Below, piece by piece: positions 13,901 to 27,361 of a stretch of DNA of 64,000 nt. Origin of the DNA: Cardiocondyla obscurior. Lineage: Eukaryota; Arthropoda; Insecta; Hymenoptera; Formicidae. The notes below the pieces were generated by a model. That model was not told the origin of the DNA. It ran no database searches and saw nothing but the letters and a program-made list of their open reading frames with translations. The position numbers and the translations under genes were made by a program. The stretch lies in NCBI RefSeq assembly GCF_019399895.1, contig NC_091867.1:2232001-2296000 (forward strand), in the 5' to 3' direction. The first letter of the stretch is position 1; each line of letters opens with the position of its first letter.

Positions 13901-16383
13901 GCATTTTAGTCCGTCAGTTAATTGCTCCTCTCACATTACGTTGGGATCGTTTGTCTACAGCACATAACGAACACATAGTTATTCATTATTACTTAAAAAG
14001 TATTGATTTGGTGTACTTTTTTCTCTTCAACGAATTGTCCTTACAAATTAATTATTAAACTGTTGTCGATTAAACGTAGACGCGTAACAATTTTCATGCG
14101 ATTGGAAGCGAATTATTTGACATGTTTTGCGCGATTGATTTGATTTAGATTTTATTTTACATTGCTAATAGTAACACAAAAATAATCTTTGGTAAGAGGA
14201 AAAAAAAAAAAAAAGTTCCTAATTGCTCGACTTCGTTTTAAATGATTTAATTTTCATCTGTTTCGAGAAATACCACAACTGGAGATCTGCACACGTGTTA
14301 TTACGGTTCGATGAATTCTTTTATTATTTCAGGAATACAACTCCCTTCAATTTAGTGATATCTATTGTATGAGATAGTATTGACGCTTGCCCTGCCTATA
14401 CTTGTACTCGAGGTATTAATTGGATGATATTGAACGATACGTATTTATTAGGAATAATCCACGAAAAGTCAAAATGACATTTAATAATAGGAAATTTACA
14501 AATTATTTAGTTGTTATTTAAAAAAAAACAAAGGGAAGGGAACACAGAGTAAGAGTGATATTTCGAAACGATATGTGGTTTTTGATATTATACAAACTAT
14601 AGTAATATTTTGTTATTTATCTAACTCCACATTGCCAAATAATATTTTATAAATGGTATAAATATATTTTAAATATTAAATATTATATATGTTTGGCAAT
14701 TTTTGTAAATTTAAATAAATGTATTTTAAATATTAAATGTTCGACAAGTTTAATAAATTTATATAAAAAAAAAAAAATCTAATTATTAAGAGCAAGTTTA
14801 TGAAGTAAAATGCAAATAAGAATATTGCTGTTGAATTTCAAAATAGCTTGTTCACAAGGCGTGTTTAATACCTCTGCTAAAGCAACGGACAAAATATCAC
14901 TACGAATTCTTGCAAAAGCGGAAAAGAGGCTACGGGGCAAGCTTCAAATTCCCGTCGGACCGCAAAACGACTACGCGAAATGTGACTAAACTTGGAAAAC
15001 AATTCCGTCTGCACCGGTCACATCATTTGAGATTTGTTTTAAAAGCTAGAAAGCTTTAAACAGTTTGCCTTTCCTCCGTGTAATGCTCACGAAACATTTT
15101 GCTTAACGCTCGCTTGCGTTATACTTTGTAAAGGATGAAAATTTCATTTTTGCCTAAGAATACAGGGCTCAAGGAACTGAGAAACACGATATCGAACTTC
15201 GCTTATAACAATTTTCCGCGAGTATTTCCTTTTTAAATAACGTAAATATAAAAGAGATATTATTCCGAAAATTTATTAATTATTCCTGATGATAATGCGT
15301 TCTTTAATAGCGATCACCTCACTTACGACAAAAATTTGCAAGTTTAGAAAGATTAGAGACAATAAATCATTTTCCCGCCATAATAGTGTGGTTCGAACGT
15401 CTTGTGTTCGAGAGTAATATCGATGTTCCCTACGGCGAAATGCATAATTCATGCTTTGAAAGCGCGGCGTCGAGAACGGAAGCCGTGGAGCGACGACTCC
15501 ATCCGATAAGCAGACCGCGTTTATTGTCCACGTCAATTGCGATTATATGCCAGACTGTTTTCAAATTTCGAATTTATTTACGCGTATATTAAGAGATAAT
15601 ACTCGTTTCAGGTACTAAAGTGACGATTGTTCTCATTTTTATGTAACGCTTTACGTTTACGTAACGTGCATTAAACTTTGAAACATAACATATTGAAACG
15701 TGAATTATGATACGGGATTGACTAATCGATTTGACTGCAGAATTTGAATGGTATCAATTTTTATCTTTAGAAAATAGTGGTACATAATTCTTTGAGGATT
15801 AAAATGTCACCGTCTAATCAGATTCAATTGAATATCCCCATGAATGCAAGATGGAAAACGTAAAACCGATAAAATGTGATCCTGGTAGGAAAAAAAAAAA
15901 CGTACATGTATCTGGACAGATTATTTTGTCGAAGTTTGCTCTCACACAACACACGCACACTTTTATCCTGTTCTCAATCTCTCGTAAAGATTTTCATGTA
16001 CGCAGGCACTTCTCCATCAATCGGGATTAGAATGTAAAAATTGGTTGTTCAATTTTACCATCCGTATAATGAATTATCGATTTGGAAAAAAAAAAAAAGA
16101 AAGGAAAAAAACGCGAGATATTTTTTGTCTAGAAAAAAATGTTCTATTCACGGTATAGTTACAAAAAGTCTATGATTGATATATGTATATGTTAAATAAA
16201 AAAAGGAATCGGAGAAACTTTTCGATTTTTGACGTTCCTTGCAATATATTTGACGTAAAGGGTAGATTTTTTATATTGACTTATTATTAACCATTAGTAA
16301 ATAATTACAATTAATAATATTCAATACCACTTTTTTAAAATAATTTCATATACACTTATAACTATAAATAAGTAAATGTAAAT
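10923..16383. other. Pde1c intron 1, part upstream of the maltase genes
   Basis: No coding exon was recognised. The stretch is AT-rich with poly-A/T runs and a short CGCGTATCG-type tandem at about 12166-12208. A few 60-85-codon open frames are present on both strands, but none has splice partners or domain character. It may contain enhancers of Pde1c or of the maltase genes. Confidence 0.5.
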
Positions 16384-16389
16384 TTTATT
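16384..16389 (-). terminator. poly(A) signal of maltase 2
   Basis: AATAAA on the minus strand about 30 nt past the stop codon at 16420. It is the first canonical hexamer after the stop. Confidence 0.5.
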
Positions 16390-16419
16390 AATGTTAATTT
16401 TTTTAATTATCTTATTTTT

Positions 16420-19400
16420 TTATTTGAATATTGCTAAAGAAAATAGTAATATTATAATTGTTTGAAGAGAAGCAACAATGTACTTTGACGAATTAGAGAA
16501 TAAAATTACCGAGACGGTCGGTGGGAGACGAAACTTGTTTATGTTAACTGTTTGCCTGAAAAAAGAGGGGAAAAAAAAATTAGAAATGAGAGATTAATTT
16601 TTGTGTACTGTGATAGCAGACAATTTTAATTATTTTAATTTATAAATATATTTAACATCATCGGTACTTACCCTGGTTCTATATTAGAACGGACGCTCGC
16701 TAGTTTAACTTTAGTTTCCTTGTATTCCGTTAGGCTATTTAGAGAATGTTGTAAGCCTGCTAAATCAATTACTTGTTCGTCTTCGTTTGAGAAGTTTATT
16801 AATAACGTCACAGCTTCTTTCGACGATTTACGTGTAACGCACAAAACGGTTTTGTTTAAAACGTCAACTTTCAAAGATCCTTTAAGTGCTTCGGACTCTT
16901 TACGTAAACGTGTTAGATTGCGATAAACATTATAGTGGGTGTCGTTATTTTTTTGTTGTAACAATAAATTTAAGTATTCGTAATTCTTGTGAACCGGTAA
17001 CCAAGTTTTATTAGCCTCGCTGAAACCTGTCGATGATATTAAATTAACAAACGGAATTTTATTATTAATCAATTTTTCAATAGATAAAATTTTTTTTTTT
17101 TTTCTCTCTCTTTTTTTTTCTTTGTGTAATTTTGTTCGATTTGTACCTGCATTTTTGTTACAATTCCATTGAAATGGCGTGCGAGCGGGATCTCGAGATC
17201 GGCTTAGGTACTTCTCTTCGCCCGCGTTACAAGCTTGGGGATCCTGCGTATCTAACCAAGATATGTTCATCATATTAACCATCCCAATTTCTTCTCCGTA
17301 GTATGTCACTGCCACGCCCGGTAGTACCATAGCTAACATCGTCATTTGATCGGGTCTCCCGGGGAAACGCGAAGCAGTACGATTACGATCATGATTTCCC
17401 ATCTGTAAACGTTTCGTTGTTTTTAGGCGTCTTTACTTGAATCATTAGATAGACACTTAGTAAACTTGAAAATTATTCTATTAATTATTTTTATCTTATG
17501 TTATTTTTTTCGTAGTATAAATTAAAAGTACGAGAATGAGAATATACAAGAAAAAAAAATTTTTTTTCTTACCACCCAGTTAGGAGTACCGTCTTCGGGC
17601 ATTTTATTCATCCAATCTTCGATTATATTTTTAAAATCAGTAGGGGTTGAGTTAGCAGTCACATTCATGATAAAATTAAAATTAAAAGGCACTTGTGCAC
17701 CATACTTGTAATATTTGATCGTATTTTCTAACGAAGAATATGCTTCAGTCATCATTATCTAAGGCAAGAGAATAGAAAGACAAATATGTGTAAATTGAGA
17801 GATATTAAAATAATATAATATAAACGTAACTTCTATTTTTTTGTAAAATTCGATATTACAGTTATCGAACTGAAATTATTATTATGCAAAGTAAAATATT
17901 GAAAGTGAGTCCACCTTTTCTTCCGTGTTATACTGAGAAGCGTACTCGTCCAAGACTTTTCTCCAGCTTTTTACTAAATCGTACGTTTCCGGCTGATCCT
18001 TCGTTAATGTATGAATCAAATAATTATATTCCGTATCGGTTACACCCTCCTCGTTACTTCGAGGTTCGTCCGAAGTGTAGTTCGTTTCGAAAATATGCGG
18101 CACCGCGTCTACGCGAAATCCAGAGATGCCTTTTCTTAACCAGTACGTGATAATTTCCTGTGCGACACAAAAATAAATATGCGCGATTCAACGATTGCGA
18201 ACGTTGCATAAGATTTTTACATAATTTTACTTTATAAATTACAACGCTTACCCTCATTTCCTCCTGCACATAGGGATTGGAATAATTTAAATCTGGTTGT
18301 CTCTCGTGAAATTGATGGAAGTACCATTGATTACGCATTTTGCTGAACGACCAAGCCGGACCGCCGAAAACACTTATCCAATTATTAGGTGGCTGATTAT
18401 TTTTTTTTCCATCCGCCCATATATAATAATCCTTATATTTCCCGGTACGATTTAAGCTCATTTGAAACCAATAATGTTCGTCAGAGGTATGATTAGGTAC
18501 GAGATCGAGAATCACCTAGAAATTCATTGTCATTGAATACTAACAAAATTAAAAACGATATTTACTGTTCGACGGAGGGATCAAAAATTATTAATTTTTT
18601 CTTTTTTAGGAAATATGTTTTATTTTTCTCGCTTACCTTTAATCCGATTTTTTTAGCCTTTTCTATAAGGTTTTCGAAGTCTATCAATTTACCAAATATT
18701 TCATCGATATCTTTAAAGTCAGCAACGTCATATCCAAAGTCCACCATAGGACTTCGATTAATAGGTGAAAGCCATATTGCCCCTACCCCTGATTCCACGA
18801 AGTAATCTAGTTTGCTCGTTATACCTGTCATAAACAACGATTATCCTGATAATAGTTATATTTATCACTCGCGCACACGTACATATCGCACACGATTGTA
18901 GTCCATCGATAACAGAACAATAAAATTTCACTTTTAATATGTTCTTTTTTGTTTAACAGTAATGAAAGATATGTATTCGTTATCTCTCTCTTTCCTTATC
19001 ACACTTATCTGGTATCCCAGTTAGAAGTCCGCGTTAATATTTGCATGTAATTATTTTTATGAAATTTTTCATGAGACATTACATTATGTTTAACGAATGA
19101 ATATATTCCGACGCAGTAAAATCCTGAGAGTAATAACTACCCGAGTTACCAAACTATTCACTGAAACGGCGTGCAATTACGTCGGAATGGACGTTACGGC
19201 AGCTTTATTTGCGTTGATATTTATCGCGAAAAATCATTACGTGAAGATGTAGCGTAGATAACGGATATAGCACGGTGTGTCTCGATGTTTGATAAATTGC
19301 CGAGTTTTTTCCATTCCTTCTTACCTTGAAGATCCCCCACGCCATCGTTGTCGGAATCCATAAAGCTGCGAGGGTAAATTTGATAGAAAACCGTATGCTT

Positions 19401-19490
19401 CCACCATCCTTGGTTCGTGATCTCGCCCGAGATCAAGACAACCGTTAACAACAGACTTAGGAAGAGAACGCGGTGTTGCGATTCGAGCAT
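16420..19490 (-). CDS. alpha-glucosidase (maltase), GH13 family, predicted GPI-anchored
   Basis: This gene has eight exons: 19490-19325, 18824-18637, 18515-18252, 18157-17915, 17758-17573, 17402-17147, 17026-16672 and 16555-16420. The phases match and the total is 597 aa. It cleaves terminal alpha-glucosyl units from sucrose or maltose. A signal peptide (LFLSLLLTVVLISG) is followed by the family start WWKHTVFYQIYPRSF. The GH13 regions are all present: DLVPNHTSD, the nucleophile Asp near 223 (GFRVDAVPH), the acid Glu near 292 (MMTEAY), QPDLNY, and the third Asp near 354 (MGNHDRN). The last 45 codons end in a polar SNSSK site and a hydrophobic run (TIIILLFSLAIFK), the layout of a GPI-anchor signal, so the enzyme probably sits on the gut or gland cell surface. 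The honey-bee HBG-1/2 type and mosquito membrane maltases are the nearest known kinds. The donor at 17914 is weak (GTGGAC). An in-frame TTG further upstream is not used, because it lies on the TATA box. Confidence 0.93.
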
Positions 19491-19526
19491 CTTTACAATT
19501 GCGTGGCGTGTTTCCCGACATCGCAA

Positions 19527-19532
19527 TTTATA
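19527..19532 (-). promoter_or_regulatory. TATA box of maltase 2
   Basis: TATAAA on the minus strand about 37-42 nt upstream of the ATG at 19490. Transcription would start near 19501, leaving a leader of only about ten bases. This supports the 19490 ATG over any start further upstream. A CRE-like TGACGTAG lies just upstream at 19544-19551, a possible cAMP-response half-site. Confidence 0.5.
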
Positions 19533-19551
19533 TGTGAAGTAGATGACGTAG

Positions 19552-21209
19552 GAAAAGGAATGAAATGCCTTATCGAGCGAGCTAGAAAAATTTTCCGAGG
19601 TTGTGATAATCGTCAGGTTATTCGAGAGGCGGTATTATCTGGGATTCTCCGGTAATGCGAATCGTGAATAACAATCTGCCATTTTACGCGGATGAAATTC
19701 CGTAAAGTGTGATTTTTTTTTTTCGGGATCTAGGGGTAAGTGCAAGTTAGGAAAAGATATAATCGTTTGGCTACGTTTTTTGTTAGACCTGATAATTCTG
19801 ATAAGATTCGTGGAAAGAAAAAGAGAGAGGAGAAAGAAAAAAAAGAAAAGCCAATCTATACTGTACAAAATCTAACTCTTACTTGGCTTATAAATTTTTA
19901 ACAGTATTATTTATAAAACAAATTTTTTTTCTCTGAAATTGTCTTTAACGTTTCAAGGAAATATCTGTCGTAGGAATTTTATTTTACGTATTATTATACG
20001 TAACTAGTTAGTTTTGTTTTACTTGATCACTTTTATTTAATATGAATTGTTTATTAGATTTCTTTTACGAGAAAATTTAATTATAGTTTCAATGGCCGAT
20101 TCATTTATTGGAAATTGAAAGATTCAATCTTTAATTAAATTGCGAAAAGTTTTTTTCTTAAGAAAAGATTCGAGCTTAATTATTATGTATATACGTTTTT
20201 GAAGTTTAATTACGTTAAAGAATAGGGGAAAATACTTTAATTACATCTGACAAAGTGCATTATACATATGATGAAATCTTGAAAATCCCACGTTTTACGC
20301 GGTCTTTTTACGATTTTACAAGTTTATCTATTGTTTGCAGTAAATATCAGCAGATAATCATAAGTAATATCATCGAGGTTTATATTATGTCCTAAGACTT
20401 ATCAGCTTATCATTATCACGGAAATGTTTCTAAACATGCGGAAACTACAATTCGTCAATCGAAATTTACGAGATAATAGTCGATTGAGGAACTACCTAAG
20501 ATACATCACGTATCCTAACGATCCTAGTGATGAGTATAGCTAACGTGATTTGGCTGATAGATATCGGCAAATGTTGCGCGAAGCAGAGGGATTAAATTTT
20601 CAATTTATACCCTTTAGGGCATTATCGTAGATAGAATTAACCCCTAAAGTACCATATTAGTTGGAAATGAGCCTCGCTTAATATGAACGTTTATATACAA
20701 ACGATAAGTACGTGTAAGAATAAAATATAAGTGGTGTGGGCGGTATAAGTAGCGGTGAAAGAAAAGTATGACGATTACTTTTTAAATTTATAATTTTATT
20801 TTAGTTAAAAATCTTTATAATCGAAAAGCTTACAACGTATACTACATATAACATTACTAGATATACCGAAATATAGCAATTGGAAATTTATTTTAGTTGC
20901 AACATACAAATTTAATGTTAGCATGCTTTATTTTATTTTTTTTTTTTTTCTAAATAATAATTTATTATCTTATTTAGCACTTTATTGTTATCTGTATCCT
21001 TTTTTATGCTGTTATCTGTGAGCAAGTTTTTAATTCCTTACGGGGAAAATTTGATTTATAAAATAAAAACATTTTAAAAAGATTTCATTAATCAGATTAA
21101 TAAAATAAAAATAAAGCAATGCTACATGGATGGTAAAATTGACCAGCTAACATCTGTCGGAAGTATCATAGAAATTACATGTTATTAAAAATGATACCTT
21201 TTTCGAATA
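19552..21209. other. spacer between the two maltase genes
   Basis: This is 1.6 kb of AT-rich DNA between the promoter of maltase 2 and the 3' end of maltase 1, both read on the minus strand. No exon was recognised. It should contain the upstream control region of maltase 2. Confidence 0.5.
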
Positions 21210-21215
21210 TTTATT
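21210..21215 (-). terminator. poly(A) signal of maltase 1
   Basis: AATAAA on the minus strand about 26 nt past the stop codon at 21241, a typical insect distance. Confidence 0.5.
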
Positions 21216-21240
21216 TCCGTAATTAATATTTTACTTAATT

Positions 21241-24200
21241 TTATGCGGTATTAGTGTAGATTACAGCTCCTGATGCGGGAATTTTTAAAGCGTGAACATC
21301 TGTGATGACATTCCTATTAAAAAAAAGAAGTTGAAACATAAGTACAAGTATCTTTGAAATAAATAAATTGTGGCGCATCATTTATCATGTGTAATTAACA
21401 TGCTGAAGAAAAATATGCTTACCCAATAAGATGATGTGCATTTGTAGTCGCGTAATAAACATTTAATTTATTTGATGCGCGAACAAGCGGTGATAAATCA
21501 ACAGTTTCCTCGGCATTCGAAAAGCTTACAACTACGTAAACCGATTCTCCCTCAAATTCTCTGTAAGAACAACGAGATTATACTTTAATTTTTATTATTG
21601 ACGTTTAATTTAAATAATTGCTAAAAATTTAATTTATCTCACGTGAAAAATTAATAAACGTTAGAAATATGCTTAAATATCGGTATTGACAAATAGATTA
21701 AACGTATTTTTAAATATTCAATCAATTACAAAATAGTTGTTAAATATTATCGCTGTATGTCAATTTAATATATTTTATAATATACACGCGCATGCATATG
21801 TATGCGTGTGTGTTTTTTTTTACTTTACCTGCGAAAAGCGAGAATATTTTCGCCGAATAATCTTGTGGTTAGGGTCCCACTTTTAATCGCTGGCAATTCT
21901 CGCATTGCGGAAACCGTTTTATACAAAGCGTAATACGAATTTTTTTGTGACTTTTGCGCCGCCAAATTAAGTGTCAAATAATTTTCGTTGACTGGTAGCC
22001 ACGTTTTCGGGTTTGTAGAGAATCCTAAAATCACAAATCAAGTTTCTTACCAGATTAATCTTATATAAATATAATAATTTCAATAAAACGTAGTGATCGT
22101 TTTATTGTTAGAAATAACACGTCCAAATGGACAACGATATGTTGTAATGAGCGACCTGTTTCATCTCGAGTTTTTCACCCACTTTCTTTTCGTAATCTCA
22201 AAATGTGACGCGTGACCTGACAGGCACGTCATGTTGGTTCTTAATATGTGGGCCATGATACAAGACTGACATTGAAACGTGCCTCGTTCGACACGGGACA
22301 GTTTTTATACCATGACGAAAGACGCGAATTAAAGAGAAATGGAGTTTTTAGTTATTCAACGATATTAATCACTACTTTATATTGAATTATTAATAAACTT
22401 CCAAAATTATAAGCAACACATTGCAATATCGATACTAAATATTCTATTAATTAAATCAGCGATAGATAAACTGGTTTCGCGTACGGTTTACTTTTACTTA
22501 AACTGCACGTCTAATTTCTTTCTCGTACCTATAATTAACTTCTATTTATTATAAATTACGTTTGGGTGGATCTAACCGATATAGATTGATAGATCAATTT
22601 TAGAGGATGCTTGAGTAAACGCGTACCAGCAGAAGTAGTATTGTCCCATTGGAACGGAGTCCTTGCGGGATCTCGAGATACATTCGCGAAACCGTCTTTG
22701 CCGGCGTTGCAACCCTGCGGATCCTTGGTATCTTCCCACGAGATCCATGTGTCCTCCATACCGATTTCTTCGCCATTATAAGTCACACCTACTCCCGGAA
22801 GCAACATAGTTATTATAGTCACAGCTTCCGCTCGTAACCGTCCATACCGCGTGACCAATCGCTTATTATCATGATTTCCAGCCTGCAGAAGTAACACAAT
22901 TTCTTTGTAATTACGTTATCGATTTAAATCGCTACTAAACTTAAAAGCAGATATCAAGACGTGAATAAATGCTTATCCTTGAATTGTAATGTACTTAAAA
23001 AGAGGTACATTATGCATACATGTATGCGCGATATACTTATGCAAATTGAGCCTTTTAATGGCAAGCGACATTCGGAGCTTAATTCTTTCCAAATTCGTAA
23101 GATATTTCTCTCGACTTACCACCCAATTAGATGTCCCTTTCAGAACGGGCATGTTTATCATCCATCTATCGATCACGTTCTTGAAGTCACTCGCCTTGGA
23201 ATCTTTATTCGTATCGGTGATAAAGCCGAAGTTAAAGGGGAAATGCGCCCCGTATGAGTAATATTTCATCGTCATCGTTATGTTCGCGTAGGCCTCCATC
23301 ATCATAACTCTGTCCGAATATTCGTTCATGACTTCTCGCCATTCTTGGACCATATCGTAGGTACGCTGCTGATGCTGCGTGTAAATTTTATACGTGTAAT
23401 CGGATTTATTAGGATCCGGATTACCCGTGAGTGGCTCATCCAGATATCTAAGGTCCTCGGCTAAATGAGGAATCGCATCCACTCGAAAGCCGTCCACCCC
23501 CTTGTCAAGCCAAAATCTCAGGACGTCCTGAGAACAAGAGTAGAGAACACGATATATGTTTGAATGGAAGCATCTATACGTATATCTTCTCGACCTATGT
23601 ATACGTATATTGGAATGGATTAAATCCACTAGGTGCGCGTAGCGTTCCCGAAGACATAATTCGATCCAAATAATAGGTTGCATATGAAAAGCACGAAATT
23701 ATTCGATTAATTACTTTGCTTTGTTTCACACAATATTAAATCATTAAATTCTATGCGTACAATTTTATGTGATATACCAAGAACGAGTATATGAAACTTA
23801 ACTATTTATTTAATTATTATTTCAGTTTGCAAAGTTAATACGGGTTTATAAAAAGCAATATGCCGCTCTAATGAGCTTCTCAGTTTTGTTTGGTTTTATA
23901 TTATGAATGTAGGATAGAGAAAATTTTGTAAAATAACCGATTTGAAAGGATTGAGGCTGCGATAAGAGGGAGCGTCTCGTTCCTGCATAGCAATTTCGCG
24001 AAACGAAAGAAATTGAATAAAATGACGACAAATGTCGCGCACGAGCCAGACAGGCCTTGATAAAGAATCTCTGTTACGTGCTGTTTTAACGAAATAAATA
24101 CACAACCGGAGAAAAAAAGATTTTTTTTGTCTTCCCCTGTAATCAAATAATGAAACAGTAACCAAAAACCGATTTTACGCGACTTGGAATTTCGCCAACT

Positions 24201-24923
24201 TTCTAAGGCCAATTCAAAAATGATTGCAGATTACGTCACGCGAGCTTACCGCGCTATTCACTACACGATAGTTTGTTCAATCCGGATTTTATTGCGTGTA
24301 CCAGTGTACTTTACAACTTTTAGTATTACAGTATGGCTGGATATTTCACCATTTCACTGTTTCTCAAATTACGCGTCCAGGATTTGATCGTAAAATATGA
24401 ATGCTTACAAAAGTTTCACGTACTGTAATTCCACCAATTCTGTAACGTAAAAAGAAGAATCGCGCTGCGTAACTCAACCTTTAGCCTTTAGCCTTTAATT
24501 AACTATGATGTCCAAATAATTTGTTTGAAAGTCGTTAACTTCGGGCTCGGTGAACCTTTGTTTGTTAAATCGATCGTAATTATCTCGCTTTACACTCGTC
24601 GGACACTTGTCGCCGTACAATCGGGCAAATCACCATCGGCCGTTATTTTTTCGCGTTAAATCGCATCGGTCTGCATTAAGCGCGTGATATTTTTCTAAGC
24701 GTTCGCACATGTTTGACAAATTGACAAATTGACAAATTGTACATCCGCTTCTTGATTCATTCCGCAGGAATAATTTTACGCTCCTCGCATTCGTGAAACG
24801 AGCAACTAATTGCATCCGCTTCTGCAATGCACGACAACGCGATTGGAGAAAACACTTGTCCGTGTTCATGTTACGTATATTTCAACCGGCCTTGATTTAT
24901 CGTGCGAGATAATTACCCTTGGC

Positions 24924-24962
<39 letters not shown>

Positions 24963-26994
24963 AATATGTGGTGTTGCACGGCAGATGCACAGCGTGTATT
25001 GTACCGTCGATCATTTTTTATCGCGGTTGCGCGTGATTTTTCTGAAACGCCAATAATTTCGAACACATTGCCACGAGAACGGGGCGAAGGGGGGGAGGCC
25101 GGGGGGAAAAATAGAACGGTGTTTGCTTTTCGTTTCGCAACGTGACGAAGAGCGGAAAGAAAAATTTGTCGCGCGCACGGAGATGATGACAGAAAAAACA
25201 ATGTCTTTACACGATGTATACAGGCCGGATTTATTTTCACCCCTAGTGACAACGACAGGATGTAATCCGTCGTCCCTACGCAGCTTTCCTATGGTAGTTA
25301 CCCGAGGCAGCGAGATAACGAGATAATACGATATCAGTTTTGGTTCATGTACCGGTCGAAGGAATTCGATATTTCATTACCGACAATTCTTTTTTCCCCC
25401 CTCCCCCCTCTTTTTTTTCTCTTTTTTTTTTTCTATCAAACTGCACTTGGGGCCGTTTATCGAATTTTACCACAACGTTATTAAATATCGAACCAACTTG
25501 ATTGACAAGTTGTACTGTATATGATTAACATTACTTGAATAAAATATTTGCGAAATACATTGCGCTGATATAAAATCATAATTTCATATAAAAGCTAATC
25601 AAACTTTACGTAAAAAGCCAAAATAATTTTGTGCGAAATATTGATTCAAACTCAATTATAAGTTGTTTCGTATGTACCTTCATTGCGCTCACTACGTTCT
25701 CATTTTCGTAGTTGAGATCGGGTTGCTCCGGTGCGAATTGATGTAAATAATATGCTTGTCGTTCCTCGCGCCAGGTCCATGCTGGTCCGCCAAATACGCT
25801 CACCTATGCATACACATAATGACATAATTTCCCCTGTTACAATATATTCGATTATATGTAATAAAATAACAGATATAAAATGTCAAGTGTGCCAGGCGGA
25901 TACAAATGTTTCTCTCAATTCAATATACATATATTTTTAAAATATTTATTAACGTTTATATAATTGCGTGATATATTATAACGAAATGCGAATTAATCCG
26001 TTCGAATGTGAAATCAGGATAGCCGCAAGATTACTCGTGCGCCTCAATGATAATGCGAATCGCTAATAAACACCGCGCGATATTCGACTAATATCGGTTT
26101 AGCCCAAACATCCTCTAATGTTAAGCATTGTTTATATCACACTGCGAGATAGAGAATTAATGATAAAAGCTCCCTTAATTCCATTCGGAGTGCACGAAAG
26201 AGGATACTTGAAGCTTGAACATTGAGATAACTCACGTATTCAGACTTGAATTAATTTAGCGACTTTAACAACGTCGTTTATTCACGAGGCACAACTCTCG
26301 CGTCGTCGGTCTCTGTTGTCCTCAGTCATGTTACGGGCGGAACTTTAGGTTACTCCAATTACTTACCCAATTATTCGGCACTGTAACGGTTCCATTCGGC
26401 AGCACCTTGCCTTTATGCCACACGTAATAGTCGGTGTAAGGTTCTTCGCTTTTCAAGCTTTTTACAAACCATTCGTGTTTATCCGAGGAGTGATTGGGAA
26501 CGAAATCCATGATTATTTTCATCGACGCATCGTGCGTGGCCTTTACGAGGGCTTCGAAGTCCTCCATAGTACCAAACTGTTCGTAGATGCCCAAGAAGTC
26601 GGAAATATCGTAGCCAAAATCGATCATCGGGCTGGGATAGATCGGAGATAGCCAAAAGGCATCGACATTCGACTCTTTGAGATGTTCCAATTTGCTCATG
26701 ACACCTGTGCGTGTAAATTTTTATTTCAAAGTCGAGTTAGAGTATTTCTTCAACAACTTTTTCATAATTAAATAAATAGACGTTGAATCGATTTTAAATA
26801 TATTTAACTTTTTTTTTTTTTTTTCGTAAAAAATAAATAAGAAGCACACCTTTAAGATCACCAACGCCGTCGCCGTCGCTATCCTTGAAGCTTCTGGGAT
26901 AAACTTGATAAAGGGACATTGACTGCCACCATTCCAAACCGGATCCGAGATTAGCCGATAGCAGTATTGCACAAAGCGTTATTACACCCTTCAT
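21241..26994 (-). CDS. alpha-glucosidase (maltase), GH13 family, predicted secreted
   Basis: This gene has eight coding exons: 26994-26850, 26704-26367, 25803-25678, 23527-23120, 22882-22627, 22024-21829, 21560-21423 and 21313-21241. All phases fit, giving 559 aa. The start MKGVITLCAILLSANLGSG is a signal peptide and is followed by the family opening LYQVYPRSFKDSDGDG, which includes a DxDxD-type Ca-binding stretch. GH13 motifs in order are DFVPNHSSD, QPDLNY, the nucleophile Asp near 220 (GFRVDAIPH), the acid Glu near 281 (VMMMEAY) and the third Asp near 344 (AGNHDNK). The C-terminal beta domain ends IPASGAVIYTNTA with no hydrophobic tail, so the enzyme should be secreted like the honey-bee HBG-3 gland type. 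Catalytic residues are complete. A 2.15-kb intron (23528-25677) sits in the middle of the catalytic barrel. The gene is in tandem with maltase 2, 1.75 kb apart, and is probably an ancient duplicate, given the different intron positions. Confidence 0.93.
24713..24739 (+). repeat. TTGACAAA tandem repeat
   Basis: Three perfect 8-bp copies and a partial fourth lie in the long intron of maltase 1. This is a short simple repeat with no evident role. Confidence 0.7.
24926..24960 (+). repeat. 35-nt poly-A tract
   Basis: An uninterrupted run of 35 A lies in the long intron of maltase 1. On the transcribed minus strand it is poly-U. No target-site duplication or retrotransposed body was seen next to it, so a retroposon tail cannot be claimed. 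Confidence 0.85.
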
Positions 26995-27361
26995 CTTTAT
27001 TAGATCTTGAAAATAAATTATAGAGAGTTATTACATAAATAATATTTTAGTAACTAATTATTTAGAAAACGAATAAAAGATGAAAAATTGAAGTTTTATG
27101 TTAAACACGCGGAAGGCAGAGTATAAGATAATTAAAGTTAACTATTGATTTTGAAAACAACTAATGGTTTAATGTAACGACTGAAGCTTTATTCGTTTAA
27201 ATTTGAATTGATTGCTCCGATTGTTAAAAGAAATGTACGATTTTTAATGAGGATAGGTAGTAATTCAATCTTCTATAAATTGCTGTACTTACAGTCTCTC
27301 AGCACGAATGATTATATTTGAAATAATTGAGACTTCTCGAACACTTGCTGTGTGATCAACT
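26995..27361 (-). other. 5' UTR of maltase 1 with a leader intron
   Basis: From the predicted start site at 27361 the leader runs to a strong donor (GAGACT|GTAAGT, exon edge 27293). It resumes at the acceptor TTTCAAG, with exon edge at 27005, eleven bases before the ATG. The intron is 287 nt. This is inferred from consensus sites only. Confidence 0.5.

Noticed and set aside
19490..19526. Longer N-terminus for maltase 2 from a TTG at 19526
   Set aside because: It would start at the TATA box and add a polar stretch before the signal peptide; the ATG at 19490 gives a normal signal peptide.
24926..24960. Poly-A tract as a retroposon tail
   Set aside because: No element body or target-site duplication was recognised next to it.
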